From contig NW_027417077.1 in the NCBI RefSeq assembly GCF_009905375.1, positions 62,001 through 126,000 on the forward strand: a stretch of 64,000 nt of DNA, given 5' to 3'. Shown here in pieces: positions 1 to 10,406 of this stretch. Both the position numbers and the translations under genes were made by a program. How positions within the stretch are numbered: position 1 is the first letter of the stretch; each line of letters begins with the position of its first letter. Under the pieces are notes generated by a model. The model made no database searches and had not been told where the DNA came from. It worked only from the letters and a program-made list of their open reading frames with translations. This stretch comes from Apium graveolens (taxonomy: Eukaryota > Streptophyta > Magnoliopsida > Apiales > Apiaceae).

Positions 1-842
1 ATACTTATCTTTCCGGTTAGCTTTTTATAATATATATTATTTTTTATCTTGATGTAATTTGTCTTAAATTTAGGAAGAATTTCAGTTTGCGCTGTTCAGG
101 AACAACAATATGAAGAATCTCTTTGCCGAAAGGGTATGTTATGTACAAGAATGATCATAAGTGATTATGGATTTTCTTTTATTTTTGTTCCTAAAAACAT
201 ATTCTAAACGGTGATACATCTGCTATGAGTTGTAATGACATTAGTTACTATGCAATTCTGGGAAACAAGAACACAAAAAGCTTCAATTTTCCTTAGTACT
301 AATGTAGTAATCTCTTATGTAGATTTTTGACTTGTTTGGTTTTCACATCATTTGGCATACTAGGTTTTTTTTGGGAAAATGCTAAAAAACACTTATTTAT
401 TGATCATCGTCTTGTAACAACACTGGTAGTAATTTAATTTGTACTATTAAATTGATAAAACAACAGTTTAGTGTTATTCAATTTATTTTCTCTGTTATAT
501 TTTTTTATGTGTTTGATTCTTTTCATCAGGGAAGTGGATCTTCAATAGTGAAAGTTTATGCGAAGCACTGACCCCTTATGTAAAACTTTTTTCTTAATTT
601 TTTATGAACATAGCATTTCTTTAATTAGCTTATGTTATAATAATATTAAGTATAATGTGATGAATTTTGATTGCAGGTATGCGCTAGATGTAAATGTTGA
701 GAGAGCAAAAGATGTTATTGTCCACAAGAAGCTATTGAATGTGGCGCATGACCCTGCTACTAGAATTAAGGGTTCAAGATTATTAATTTTTATAAATTCA
801 GTTTGTATTATATTGTTTGGAATTTATAAGATAAACATGTGA
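1..842 (+). other. Possible exon remnants of an unidentified host gene
   Basis: Two or three short stretches look like exons in AT-rich introns. One follows a pyrimidine-rich AG at about 74 and reads EEFQFALFRNNNMKNLFAER up to a GTATGTTA donor-like site at about 137. Another follows TTTTCATCAG near 530. A third follows TTTTGATTGCAG near 676 and reads [18 protein letters not shown] and on to about 780. The splice-like borders are visible; I do not recognise the protein, and the frames were not proven to join. The segment is cut by the window edge on the left and followed by repeats on the right, so it could be the end of a live gene or a captured fragment. Confidence 0.3.
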
Positions 843-984
843 TGTGGGATGGTAGTATGGTGATCGCGAAGGTAGTTGTCTTTATTTATGATAACTGATG
901 TTATGATTGGTGGATTGGTTGATTTTGTTGGTTTAAGGACTATGATCTTATTCATGGGCATGCCAATTTACAAATAGTTCCTTA

Positions 985-1310
985 CATTTTTTTTGTAAAA
1001 GCGTTGCAATAGGTCTTTACATTCTAAAATGTTGCAAAAACCATTAAAAACCATTACAAAAGGGTTACATGTGGGGCCCACAAATATTGTACTGATAGCC
1101 CAAAATATGCTTAAACACTTTTTAAGTCCTATTGCAATCCCATTGGTGTTGCAATAGCATGTTTCCGTAACGGATAACCAAGGGTTGCAATACGGTGTCC
1201 CCGGGGTTGCAAAAAACTGTATTGCAACGCCTAAAATTGCAACCCCGAAAAAGAGTTGCAATAACCTTGTTTGGCCTTTAGCAACACTTTTTTGGCCTTT
1301 AGTAGTAGGT
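985..1310. repeat. GTTGCAA-rich repeat block (possible DNA-transposon end)
   Basis: About ten copies of GTTGCAA or its complement TTGCAAC occur in roughly 300 bp (for example near 1001, 1032, 1147, 1187, 1205, 1221, 1236 and 1254), together with two copies of TTTGGCCTTTAG near 1270-1300. Dense short subterminal repeats in both orientations are typical of CACTA and some other class II elements. No transposase is visible and the open frame on the minus strand here is repeat-derived. The block ends where the LTR at about 1310 begins. Confidence 0.4.
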
Positions 1311-2523
1311 GCTTATTAGGGAATAAGTTCACTGAACATGACTTGATAAGTTGAACAACTAATGGAGATTACTCACGTGTCAATAGTTATTCATTGAGTG
1401 ATAGTTGTACAAGTGTCCTTAGACTTGAGATTGTTAAATGTATCTTATATATAATGAACTGTGCTTTAGTTTAGTCCTTAGTCTCAAGGACATCCATTAG
1501 GTCTATTCTGGGCATAGGGATTTGTGTATAGAGATAGTTAACGTTAATAGAGGATCTACCCCTTCCAGTATAGGAAGAGAATATCCTATGTTATTCTTAG
1601 TATGCGAGTTCTGGAATCTCTGGCCAGAGTGTTTGAAATTAGAAAGGAGTTTCTAATTTGCATGAATATGAACTTTGCATTATGAATAAGAAATCATATG
1701 ATTAAATTTGATAGGCTTGACACAAGATTCATGCCTTGTATTTAATCGGGTTATTATAAAGGTAGAAGGAATTCATTGTACGGTAACTAGTCACTGACAG
1801 GTTCTTGATATTCTAAGCAGTGAATTCATATTATCCGGATAGTCGTGATATGTTGAGAAGCATCACTCACGATGTAGAATAAATATAATTAATCAGTTAA
1901 TTATATTTAGTGAATTTTAATATTCATATAAATAATTAATAAAAGTTTATTATTATTTATTTCTACTACCGGCATAATATTGAACCTACAGGGTCACACC
2001 ATAAAAGAATATTTTCTTTGATGAAATAATGAGAGAGAGAATTATTTTCTAAATAGTTAAGAAAAGAAATAATGATTAAAATAGTTTTAATTATTATTAA
2101 AGCATTTTATCAAGATAAAATGTGGGCGGGGGTTAATATATATAAAGATATATTATAAAACCCTAGGAGAGTCCTATAAATAGAATGAGATGGATGGCTC
2201 AAAAATACAACACACAATTTTGGTTTTGTGAAAACCCTAGCCTCCATCTTCTTCTTCTCTCTCTCTCTCCCAAAAACTCCATTTTATAAAAGCTTAGTTT
2301 TATAAAAGGTTCATTGAAACGGATTGTTCTTGGTGGATACCGGTAGAGTGCTTCACACATTGAGGAGCAACTGCTAGCACTCCAATTTTATAAAGCTTCA
2401 ATTCACGAGGTATGGTTTCGATTCCTCAGTTTTTCCCTTTTATACGTTTTTCTATATGTGCGGTATATGGTTTTTACGGAATAAATGTTATTTCGCGCTT
2501 CCGCTCATCCGTAAATTCCTTCA
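1310..2523 (+). repeat. Copia-type LTR (solo or truncated), C-like
   Basis: Non-coding sequence with LTR architecture: AT-rich U3, a TATA box at 2175-2182, a pyrimidine-rich leader with CT repeats near 2257 and a 3' end ...CGTAAATTCCTTCA at 2523. It is followed not by a primer binding site but directly by downstream-ORF sequence of array B, with CAGAACTTA shared at the join. The left border (TGCTTATTAGGG at about 1310) is approximate, and no 5-bp target duplication was found across it. Its family is inferred; it may belong to the lineage of element C because the leader style resembles that family, but no direct alignment is possible within the window. Confidence 0.55.
2175..2182 (+). promoter_or_regulatory. 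TATA box of the left LTR
   Basis: TATAAATA in the context CCTATAAATAGA, followed after ~75 bp by a CT-rich leader. This is the usual core promoter layout of a copia LTR. Function is inferred from sequence only. Confidence 0.5.
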
Positions 2524-2975
2524 GAACTTATAGATTGTCTGACTCTAATGTGCTGAAGAAATCTGTCAAAGAGCTCCAATATATTCATTATCTACTAGAG
2601 GTAAATTCTGATGTAACCAGGAAATGGTCAGAAAATATTCTGAAGACAATAAGAGATTTACTCAGAATTTTTGGTGCAAGAATGATAGAGTATACTCCAA
2701 TGATGAATGAGGATGATGGATGAGAAATTCCTATGAGGAAGAATTCTGCGAAGGTAGAAGTAATTTTGAAAGGAAGATGCTTATGCTATAATGAAGATTC
2801 TACACATCCAAGGGTAATCAGACCGGGAGATGGACTTAAAAGAAATCTAATTTCTACACTCAGAGCTGCCATATATTATATTGGTGATCTGAAGATGAAG
2901 AACTGCAGCAAGTCAAAGCTCAGTTACTTGAAGTTAAAAGAATTACAGAGACCAAGCTGGTATCAGATTTTGTAA
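2524..2975 (+). pseudogene. Unit 0: C-terminal tail of downstream ORF
   Basis: This matches the last part of the downstream ORF of units 1 and 2: RLSDSNVLKKSVKELQYIHY, the NSDVTRKWSENILKTIRDLL region and TEYTPMM-like text, then a TGA at 2721-2723. The same frame continues after the stop through MRKNSAKVEVILKGRCLCYN and the ALRAAIYY-like segment to about 2975. The N-terminal ~1,180 codons are absent because the array is cut at 2523/2524. It is a fragment only. Confidence 0.75.
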
Positions 2976-3130
2976 GGAATCATTATGGATTCAGGCTGAT
3001 TCAGTGAATTTGGTAAAAGCTGGATGGACTGTAAGTTGTATTTAGTTGTACATATAAATCTCATTACATTTGTACTTAAATGTTTTTGATACCATCAAAT
3101 ATATAAACTTGTATATTCTTATAATTTACA

Positions 3131-3143
3131 AGTTGGGGGAGAT
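3131..3143 (+). promoter_or_regulatory. Polypurine tract of unit 0
   Basis: AGTTGGGGGAGAT directly precedes the LTR start TGTTAGA, as expected for a copia plus-strand primer. The same tract precedes LTR2 (about 23645-23657) and, mutated to GGGGAAGAT, LTR3. Element A has the same tract on the minus strand. Confidence 0.75.
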
Positions 3144-3702
3144 TGTTAGATATATGTGTGATGTCATGTCTAATCTGATTTATTTAGTTTCAGAGCTTAC
3201 TATCAGAACTTAACCGGAAATCAGAACTTATTGAAGACATGAAGTTATCAGAACTTAAGCCATCAGGACTTACATCAGAACATAAGTGCAGATACACTTC
3301 AGGGATAAAAAGTGGCTGATTTACAGGAGAGGATCTGGATTAAATAAAAGAAGATATGTTTGGAGGGTTGTACAGCTAAAGGACTATAGTAGATAATCGC
3401 TGATTGATGTATTTTAGGAAACATAACATATCATATCAATTAGGAGATATCTTGTACCTGTGTAGCATATATACACATATTAGTTTTTACACTATAGGTG
3501 TTATCATTCACGAGAATATTATTCATTGTAACCCTAGAAGCTCTTAGTGATATCTTACATCACTGTGAGAGTAGATTCAACCTACTGTAACAGAGTTTGA
3601 TATTTGAATAAACTTATTTCCTGTTACATACTTGTGTTAATAATCGAATTGATTGTAGATACTATATTCAACCCCCTTCTATAGTATCATTGAGGCCTAA
3701 CA
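3144..3702 (+). repeat. LTR1 of array B
   Basis: 559 bp beginning TGTTAGATATAT and ending GGCCTAACA. It has several copies of TCAGAACTTA in its 5' third, a degenerate TATA region (CATATATACACA) and a tail similar to that of the element A LTR (CTGTAACAGAGTTT, ATATTCAACCCCC). The overall resemblance to the A LTR shows that the two families are related. Confidence 0.85.
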
Positions 3703-5690
3703 TACCAATATTCCATAAATATAAATAGTTCTTTTCTTATTTCATTTTATTCGTATAATCATAATCGATCAGTAAAAATATAGAATTTACAGAGGAAACC
3801 CTAATTAATCATCGTATTCTTGGAAATCAAATTCACAAACGAAAGCGTTATCGAATTCAGAATCAAGCGTGCAATATACCGAATCGAAGCTCTCAAAAAA
3901 CTCTTTCTGAATCAATCATCTCTTTTGGTGCAAAAATCAAGGTTTTGATCTTATTTATTTAATTTATTTTGAATTAATTAGTGATTAAAATAGGAATTTA
4001 TGTTCTTGATGTTGTTGATATGATTTGATGATTGTATCATATAGATAATTTTATCCTGCTCATTTTGGTATATTATATGACTAATTTGGAGTCCAATAAC
4101 ATATAGAAAATTGAGTTTGATTCTCAAAATTAAAAATTAGGGTTTATGTGTTTGAATGTGTTTAATTGAAAATTAGGCATTTTTTGTTAATGGGTTATTA
4201 GATGAAATTGATTACATGGTTGTGTAGATCCTGGAAAAACAAATCGATTGGTAATATTAGAAATTAATAGACGATTCCTGGATTGTTCTAATCGAGCTCG
4301 CCATAAAACGAACACTGGCGGTGGCGATCTGAACTTCAGCTGGATTTTCCGGCCAAAACCTGTATCGTTTGACGATTTTAATTGCATAATAATACTCCTG
4401 ATAATATAAGCTTCTGATCAGCATATTTTGGTCGAGTTCTGGGCCATATTGAGGATTCGGCGACTTTTCCGGCGAGTCAGGGCGGTGACTGCAAAAATTG
4501 CAGTTTAGCCCTTTAACTTTTGGAGATGGTGACGTTTAGTCACCCAGGTTTCTGTATTTGTAAATAGGTCCCTGTAGATTCAAAACTTTCGAATTAGAGA
4601 TTTTGGTTTCAAAAATTTATAAAAATAGGACTTCTCTTTTGAAATCATTTAAATTATGTTGTGTGATTATATTATTTTAGAAAATGAGTTTTAATTATTT
4701 TAAAATTCCAAAAATTAATTATTTAATTTCTGAAAATTATTTTAATTCAAAAATAAATCTTAATTATATAATTAATTATTTTTAGTTTATAACTAATTAT
4801 TTAATTAGTCAATTAATTTAAATATTAATTAATTTTAATTAATCATTTAATTAGATTTAATTATTTACTTTGATTTAAAAATTTTGAAAAATACTTTCGA
4901 CCTTTAAAATATTATTTTCAAAAATCAATAATTATTGCTAAGTTATTTTAAAGTCAGATTCGGGTGCTCGAACCCTATTATTTAATTATAAAATGATTCG
5001 GAGACCCGTTTTAATTCCATAAAATGTTCAAAAATTCGTATTAAATAGACCGTTCGTCCGTTTAATACGAAACGAATGCGTCTAGACTCAGAAAAATATT
5101 ATGCTTCCATTAAAAATAATTTTGAGACATGAAGTCTTTTGTTTTGAAAGGTCGCTTAATTTTGTAAACGTTCTAAGTCGCGTAATTATCGTAAAATTAT
5201 ATTTGGATTCGATTTCAGTTTTGAGCATATCAAGCCGAATATTTTGACGAACTGAGTTATATGTTATATAAAATATGTGATACGTGCCTTATGTGTTATG
5301 TGTTATGTGAATTACGAGTCCACGTATCTATTAAACTTTATATGATTAAAGATGATCCTTATATGTTATTATCGGGCGGACAGCTGATAATGATAAACGT
5401 ATAGACTAGACAATTATATATTGTAAGTTAATTGAATGGTATCTTTTATGATGGATATACATAGTTTGAGGCATTCAAAGCCAGACAGAGATTGTAAAAG
5501 TAAAGGCTGATTACGTGTAGTAATGAAACTAGTGGATTCCGAGATAGTGATAAACCTGAAGTGGTGATTGACAAGAAAGGTCAAATGGCCTGTCAATAGA
5601 AATACAGATACATCATGACTGAGTGATATGGAAGGTAGTTAAAGATCATAGGGTTATCAATTAAGCCAGCCTCACTGAAGCATCTTTTGA
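3703..5690. other. Unit 1 non-coding segment
   Basis: No convincing coding frame. It opens with sequence resembling a plant gene 5' region: a telobox-like AAACCCTAAT near 3797, then ATCAAG|GTTTTGATC near 3940, which looks like an exon-intron border. A GC-richer stretch lies around 4440-4560, a very AT-rich tract of TTAATTA runs at about 4690-4870, and short symmetric sequences occur around 5050-5075. The same ~2 kb is present in units 2 and 3. It replaces the primer site, gag and pol expected in a complete element. Its origin is unknown to me. Confidence 0.6.
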
Positions 5691-5957
5691 ATTGTGCAAT
5701 AATTACTGCAAGTTTACCATGCCCACTATTTATGTTTTGACTGATTGCATGCTGCCAAGTGTAAATATTGCCGGTTCTAATTCAAAAGAGACGTTACCGT
5801 GTGCAGAGTATAAATATCAGAGATAAAAGATTATACAATATTTTACCCGCTCTTTTACTCTATTCTCTCTCTCTTATTTTCTTACTCTCTTATTTTCAGA
5901 CGTTCTCTTACAGGCATTTTATCAAACACAAAATTTTCACTTGATTTTTCAACATAA
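5691..5957 (+). promoter_or_regulatory. Internal promoter of downstream ORF, unit 1
   Basis: TATAAATA at 5809-5816 (context CAGAGTATAAATATCAG) lies 149 bp before the ATG at 5958. Between them is a pyrimidine-rich leader (CTCTATTCTCTCTCTC and similar). The TATA region and about 130 bp upstream are recognisably related to the region upstream of the A downstream ORF, including GCCCA.TA and TGCATG blocks. Separate transcription is inferred, not shown. Confidence 0.55.
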
Positions 5958-8900
5958 ATGGCACCAAGGGATGTTATTTTTAATGGAGCTAATTTTGTCC
6001 CAAAAAACTACTATGTTATCTTGAACAAGGATGAAGCTGCTTCAGAACTTCACTTTGTTCAGGATTTCTTGCCTCGCTGTGAGATTGGGTATGCTCTGAC
6101 CCAACCTCAAGCAATCTCTGGTAAATAAGTGTTGGAGTTCTGGAAGACTGGAATCTATGATGATGGAGGTGAAACTGGATATCGAAGCATCATCTTCTCA
6201 TCAGGAGAAGATGAGTATATGGTAGATGTTACTACAATGAGGCAGGCTCTTCGTCTGCTTGAAAATTGCACTTATAACTCAGCACCTGGAGAATCTGTTC
6301 TTCAGAACATGATGGCAAGCTTGGGATATGAGAAAAGCTTGTCTAAGCTAGGATAGTTGAAGAGGCCTTACATCAGGAGGGAATGGAGCTTCTATTTTAA
6401 TTGCATCACAAAGACCTTTGCTAACAAATACTCCAATTTCGATGCCATTCCAACCATGAGTCAACAAATAGGGTATGCACTTCTTAATCAGACTCATTTT
6501 GATTATGCATCTGCTGTGTTAGGCTATATTGGTGACAGAATGAATGAAGATGCTAATGTATTATATTTTGCTAGGTTCTATCAATCAATTTATAGTTATT
6601 GTAGTCCTGATAAGCCACAAGTGTTCAGTGACCTAATGGAACCTTTTAAGTTACATCAAAGGGAATTTACTGACTTGTTATCTGCTGCGGACAAGAAGGA
6701 AGCACTAAGACCTTTCCAAATACCCTAATCTGTCAAACAATTCTTAGTCAACACTATCCTAGGCACTTACACAGCCATATTCCCTGATGTAGCACCATCA
6801 GAACCATCCACTACTCAACAACCACAGTCTACCTCACAACCACCAACATCAGCACCCGTTGTCAGCACTTCACAGTCTAGACCCAAATCCAAAATCAAAC
6901 CAACCTCTGGTACTTCTCAAAAGGTGCCAGTTGTAAAATCTGACACATCCTCCAGACCCAAAACCTCAAGAGCTAAATCTGTTCCTCAATCTCCACCAAC
7001 GAGAAAGAGAAGGCTGATTCAAAGAGATTAATCAGATGAGGAAGAACAGGTCCAGGTTCCTGCATTAGAACATGTGACAGAAGAAGCTGAAGAGTCAACT
7101 CTTCAGAAGGAGAAACCAGCTGAAAATTCTGGCATTCAAGAAAGAAAGAGGTCTTCACATTCTGATACAGATCATGTCACCCCTCCATCTAGAAATTCAA
7201 AATTCAGGAAGATGAGAGCAGGTGTGCATATTGCCCAAACTCAAACTGAGGATGTTGAAGATGTCGAGGAAGGGCATCAAAAATCTCTGATCTCATTAGA
7301 ACCTATTGTGATTGAAGCCCTATCAGCAGCTGAAGAAGTTCTGATTCAGGATTCTAAAATTCCTGAAGTCCACATATCAGAACCTGTACAAGAATCTGTG
7401 ATTTCTCCACCTCACTCTCCAATCAAAGCTACAGATGATGTTGAAGAACAAGAGACAAGTCCTGAAATAGATATTCACATTTTGAATATACCTACTGTTC
7501 TATATCAGGAAGCTCCAACTACAAAACAGCCAAATCCTATTACTTCTCCAATTTTACAGGCTGAGATACCAACAATAACAATTCTTGATCTTGGAACTGA
7601 AGATCAGAATTTAGACAAAGTTGTAACTGCTTCAGAGTCTCCTACAGCCACACACACTTTGGTGTTATCTGAAGATTAGGAGATTCTAGCAAGTTCTAGA
7701 GAGTCAGCTCCAGTAAACACTCTAGTGCCTACAGGAAAGGATGTATTATTCCAGTTTAAGGAAGAGGCTGCTCTAGTTCCATGGGAGGAAACCTTTAGAG
7801 GGGTTGAGTGGATGCATAAATGGAATGATACTAATTTTATTCCCAGCCCACATGTTCTGACAGAACATGTTTCAAAAGCTGATGAGTTGCGGACAAGTTC
7901 TAACTTTAAGCATCAACTAAAGGTCACTGCTCTCAGTACAAGAACTCTACAAGGTCAACACTCCAAGACTCATACAAAAGTTGATAAACTTCAGGAAAAA
8001 ACTGATAAGCTATTCATGATGCAAGATCTAGACAAGAAGAGGTTTATCAGACCAGTTCAAGAAAAAGTGGATGCTATTGAGCTTGTTCATGCCAAGCAGC
8101 AGGCCCAACTAGATGAGGTATTACAAAATCAAACTGCTCAACAGACTCAGTTAAATGAGATCCAATCTTCAGTGGAACTCCTTCTTTCTCTACTCCTGAC
8201 AGATGATGCCAAAAGGGGGGAAAAGGTAGTTAAGTCCAAATGCTCACCAAGCCAAACACTGAAGAAAAAGGATGATCATGGAGATGATCAGGGAAACTCT
8301 GAAAAGAGTAGAGGTCAAAGTCAAGGGAAGCAGCTGAGCCGAATTCCCACTCAACAGACAAGTTCTCATCAGAGAATGTCTGGTAGCAAGAACTCTGATA
8401 GATTTGCTATACAAGGGAGGAATAAGGAAGGAAAGAAGCCAACAGATCAGGATGTTCCTTTGTTGATCACAAATGCTGATACTTTAAATACTGATGATCA
8501 AGTTCTAACAACTTCTTCTGATGTGATAGTCCAAGCTGAAAGCCAAGAGTCACGGAAGTTTTGGCAGAATTTGAAATTCAAAGGAAAGAAAGCAATATTC
8601 TTCTACAAAGATCCCAAAATTCAATCTGTTGATGAAGAATTGGCCAAGAGACTATTCTTGAAGAATAATCCAGGAGGATTTAGACGAATTAAGAGAAGAA
8701 GAAGCTAAATTTGCCGCTGAGAAGAGCAATCCCAAGTCAAAAGCTTCTGATGCTAAAAAGCCACCAAGGCCAAAAGAAAAGGGGATTGTGATAAGAGAAA
8801 GATCTGCCACAGAGATTCCTAGATCAAGAACTAGATCTCAAACTACTACCGATCCCAAAGACAATGGAAAAGGAAAAGTTGGGTAGACAGTCAAGAAACA

Positions 8901-9588
8901 GAAGATGAGGATTCCTCAAATTCTTATGGATCCTGTGTGCAAGATTGTTCAAGTCTTTGATGATGCTGCTGCTGAAGATGAAATAGTTGAAACTCTGAAG
9001 AGAAAGAGGATGATAGAAGAATCTAAGACAACCTCTGAAATAGCTCAAGTTGTTCAGAGTAAAGAGGTTCAGAACTTAATAAATCGTAAAGATATTTCAG
9101 AATAGCAAGTTATAGATGAAACTGCAAATCCTGACCAATTCATCAAGACATCAACCTCTGAAACTGCTCAAGTTGACATAGAAAGCTTAACATTAGAAGA
9201 CAAGAAGAAGCTGCTATGGAACAAGTCTATTACAGTTCTGCCTAAGATAAATCAGATGTTGAATCAACTTACAGCATTTGGGGTAAAAGCCAAGCAAGCT
9301 AGAGACACTTCTGGATTAGGTTCTGACAGAGAGAAATTCCAGACTGGGATAGAAGTTGATATTAGAGATCCATTCACATTGACTGACAAGCCATATAAAG
9401 AGATCACACAGAAGCACCTTGACAAAGTGCTTTATGCTCAAGTAGTGATGGATACTCATGATGATTATGAAGAAAAAGAGAAACTGATCTTATTGGTGAA
9501 TAATGGCAGAACTTATAGATTATCTGACTCTGATGTGCTGAAGAAATCTGTCAAAGAGCTCCAATATATTCATTATCTACTAGAGGTA
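5958..9588 (+). pseudogene. Downstream ORF of unit 1, N-terminal and central part (split by element A)
   Basis: Starts MAPRDVIFNGANFVPKNYY at 5958. The conserved domain follows, including IRREWSFYFNCITKTFANK and LYFARFYQSIYSYC. Then come a Ser/Pro/Gln-rich linker with RKRRL basic clusters, acidic repeats (DVEDVEEGH), a coiled coil (about 7980-8200, QQAQLDEVLQNQTAQQTQLN) and a KRGEK segment. The ORF continues across element A at 23112. Stop codons replace sense codons at 6126-6128, 6354-6356 and 6726-6728, among others, and a frame change occurs near 8680, so it cannot make full-length protein. Function unknown. The position downstream of pol in related elements recalls the env-like ORFs of SIRE elements, but I see no signal peptide or membrane segment. 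Confidence 0.75.
9584..9588. repeat. Target-site duplication (left) of element A
   Basis: AGGTA immediately before the LTR, repeated at 23112-23116. In unit 2 the same ORF region is uninterrupted (TAGAGGTAAATTCTG near 28132), which confirms the empty site. Confidence 0.95.
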
Positions 9589-10198
9589 TGTTAGGTCACA
9601 CACACTGTAGAGGGGGTGAATATAGTGTATAATACAATCAAATCGAACTTTAATATATTAAGTAACAGAAAACAAACTTTATTGAAACAATAAACTCTGT
9701 TACAGTATGGAACTGTTACCTCTCAGTGATGAACAAATATCACGAGAGCTACTAGGATTACAATAAATAATCTTCTCGAATATGATAACATTTATAGTGT
9801 AAACCCTATGTTTGTGTTTATATACTACACAACTACAAGATAATCGCTAATTGATATGGAATATAATTCTGCTTCCTAAAATATATCAATCAAATATCTT
9901 TTCTTCGAAGTATTCCATTCTTCACGGAACTCCTTCTTCATGCATATCTCTTCTTATGTTTATCTCGATCTTCTTTCCTTTAATCAGCTACTTTCCTTAT
10001 CTGATCGTCCTTCACCACTTAAGTTCTGATATCTAACTTCTGATGATTATCTCCTGATAATATAAGTACTGATATCCTTAAGTCCTGACTTTCAGTATAA
10101 GTACTGATCAACAGTTAAGTACTGATTTGTCCTGTTAAGTAAATCTGAAATCTAAACATAAATTATATTAGCCATGACATTATCAAATATATCTAACA
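9589..10198 (-). repeat. 3' LTR of element A
   Basis: 610 bp. In plus orientation it starts TGTTAGGTCACAC and ends ATCTAACA. On the minus strand a TATATAAA box lies at 9817-9824. Many copies of the family motif occur (TAAGTTCTGAT or TAAGTACTGAT on the plus strand near 10020-10130). Confidence 0.95.
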
Positions 10199-10213
10199 AT
10201 CTCCCCCAACTTG
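10199..10213 (-). promoter_or_regulatory. Polypurine tract of element A
   Basis: Minus-strand CAAGTTGGGGGAGAT abuts the 3' LTR. It matches the tract of array B and resembles that of element D. Confidence 0.85.
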
Positions 10214-10406
10214 TAAATTGGCATAATATACAAGTTTAACAGATATTTGATGATGTCAAAAACATTAAGTACAAATGCATGAGAATTAGACTAGATAACT
10301 ACAACTTACAGTCCTTAAAGCTTTACCAATATTCAACTTCTGATAACAACTTCAGTCTGTACAAATATCAGAATTTAAGCAGTTGTAGATCTTCAACTTG
10401 GCTTCA

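Noticed and set aside
968..1261. 97-codon open frame on the minus strand
   Set aside because: It is formed entirely by the GTTGCAA repeats and shows no protein family resemblance.
4187..5596. Short minus-strand frames in the unit 1 non-coding segment (also 24724-24936, 25927-26109)
   Set aside because: They vary between the three units with stops and substitutions and have no recognisable domains.
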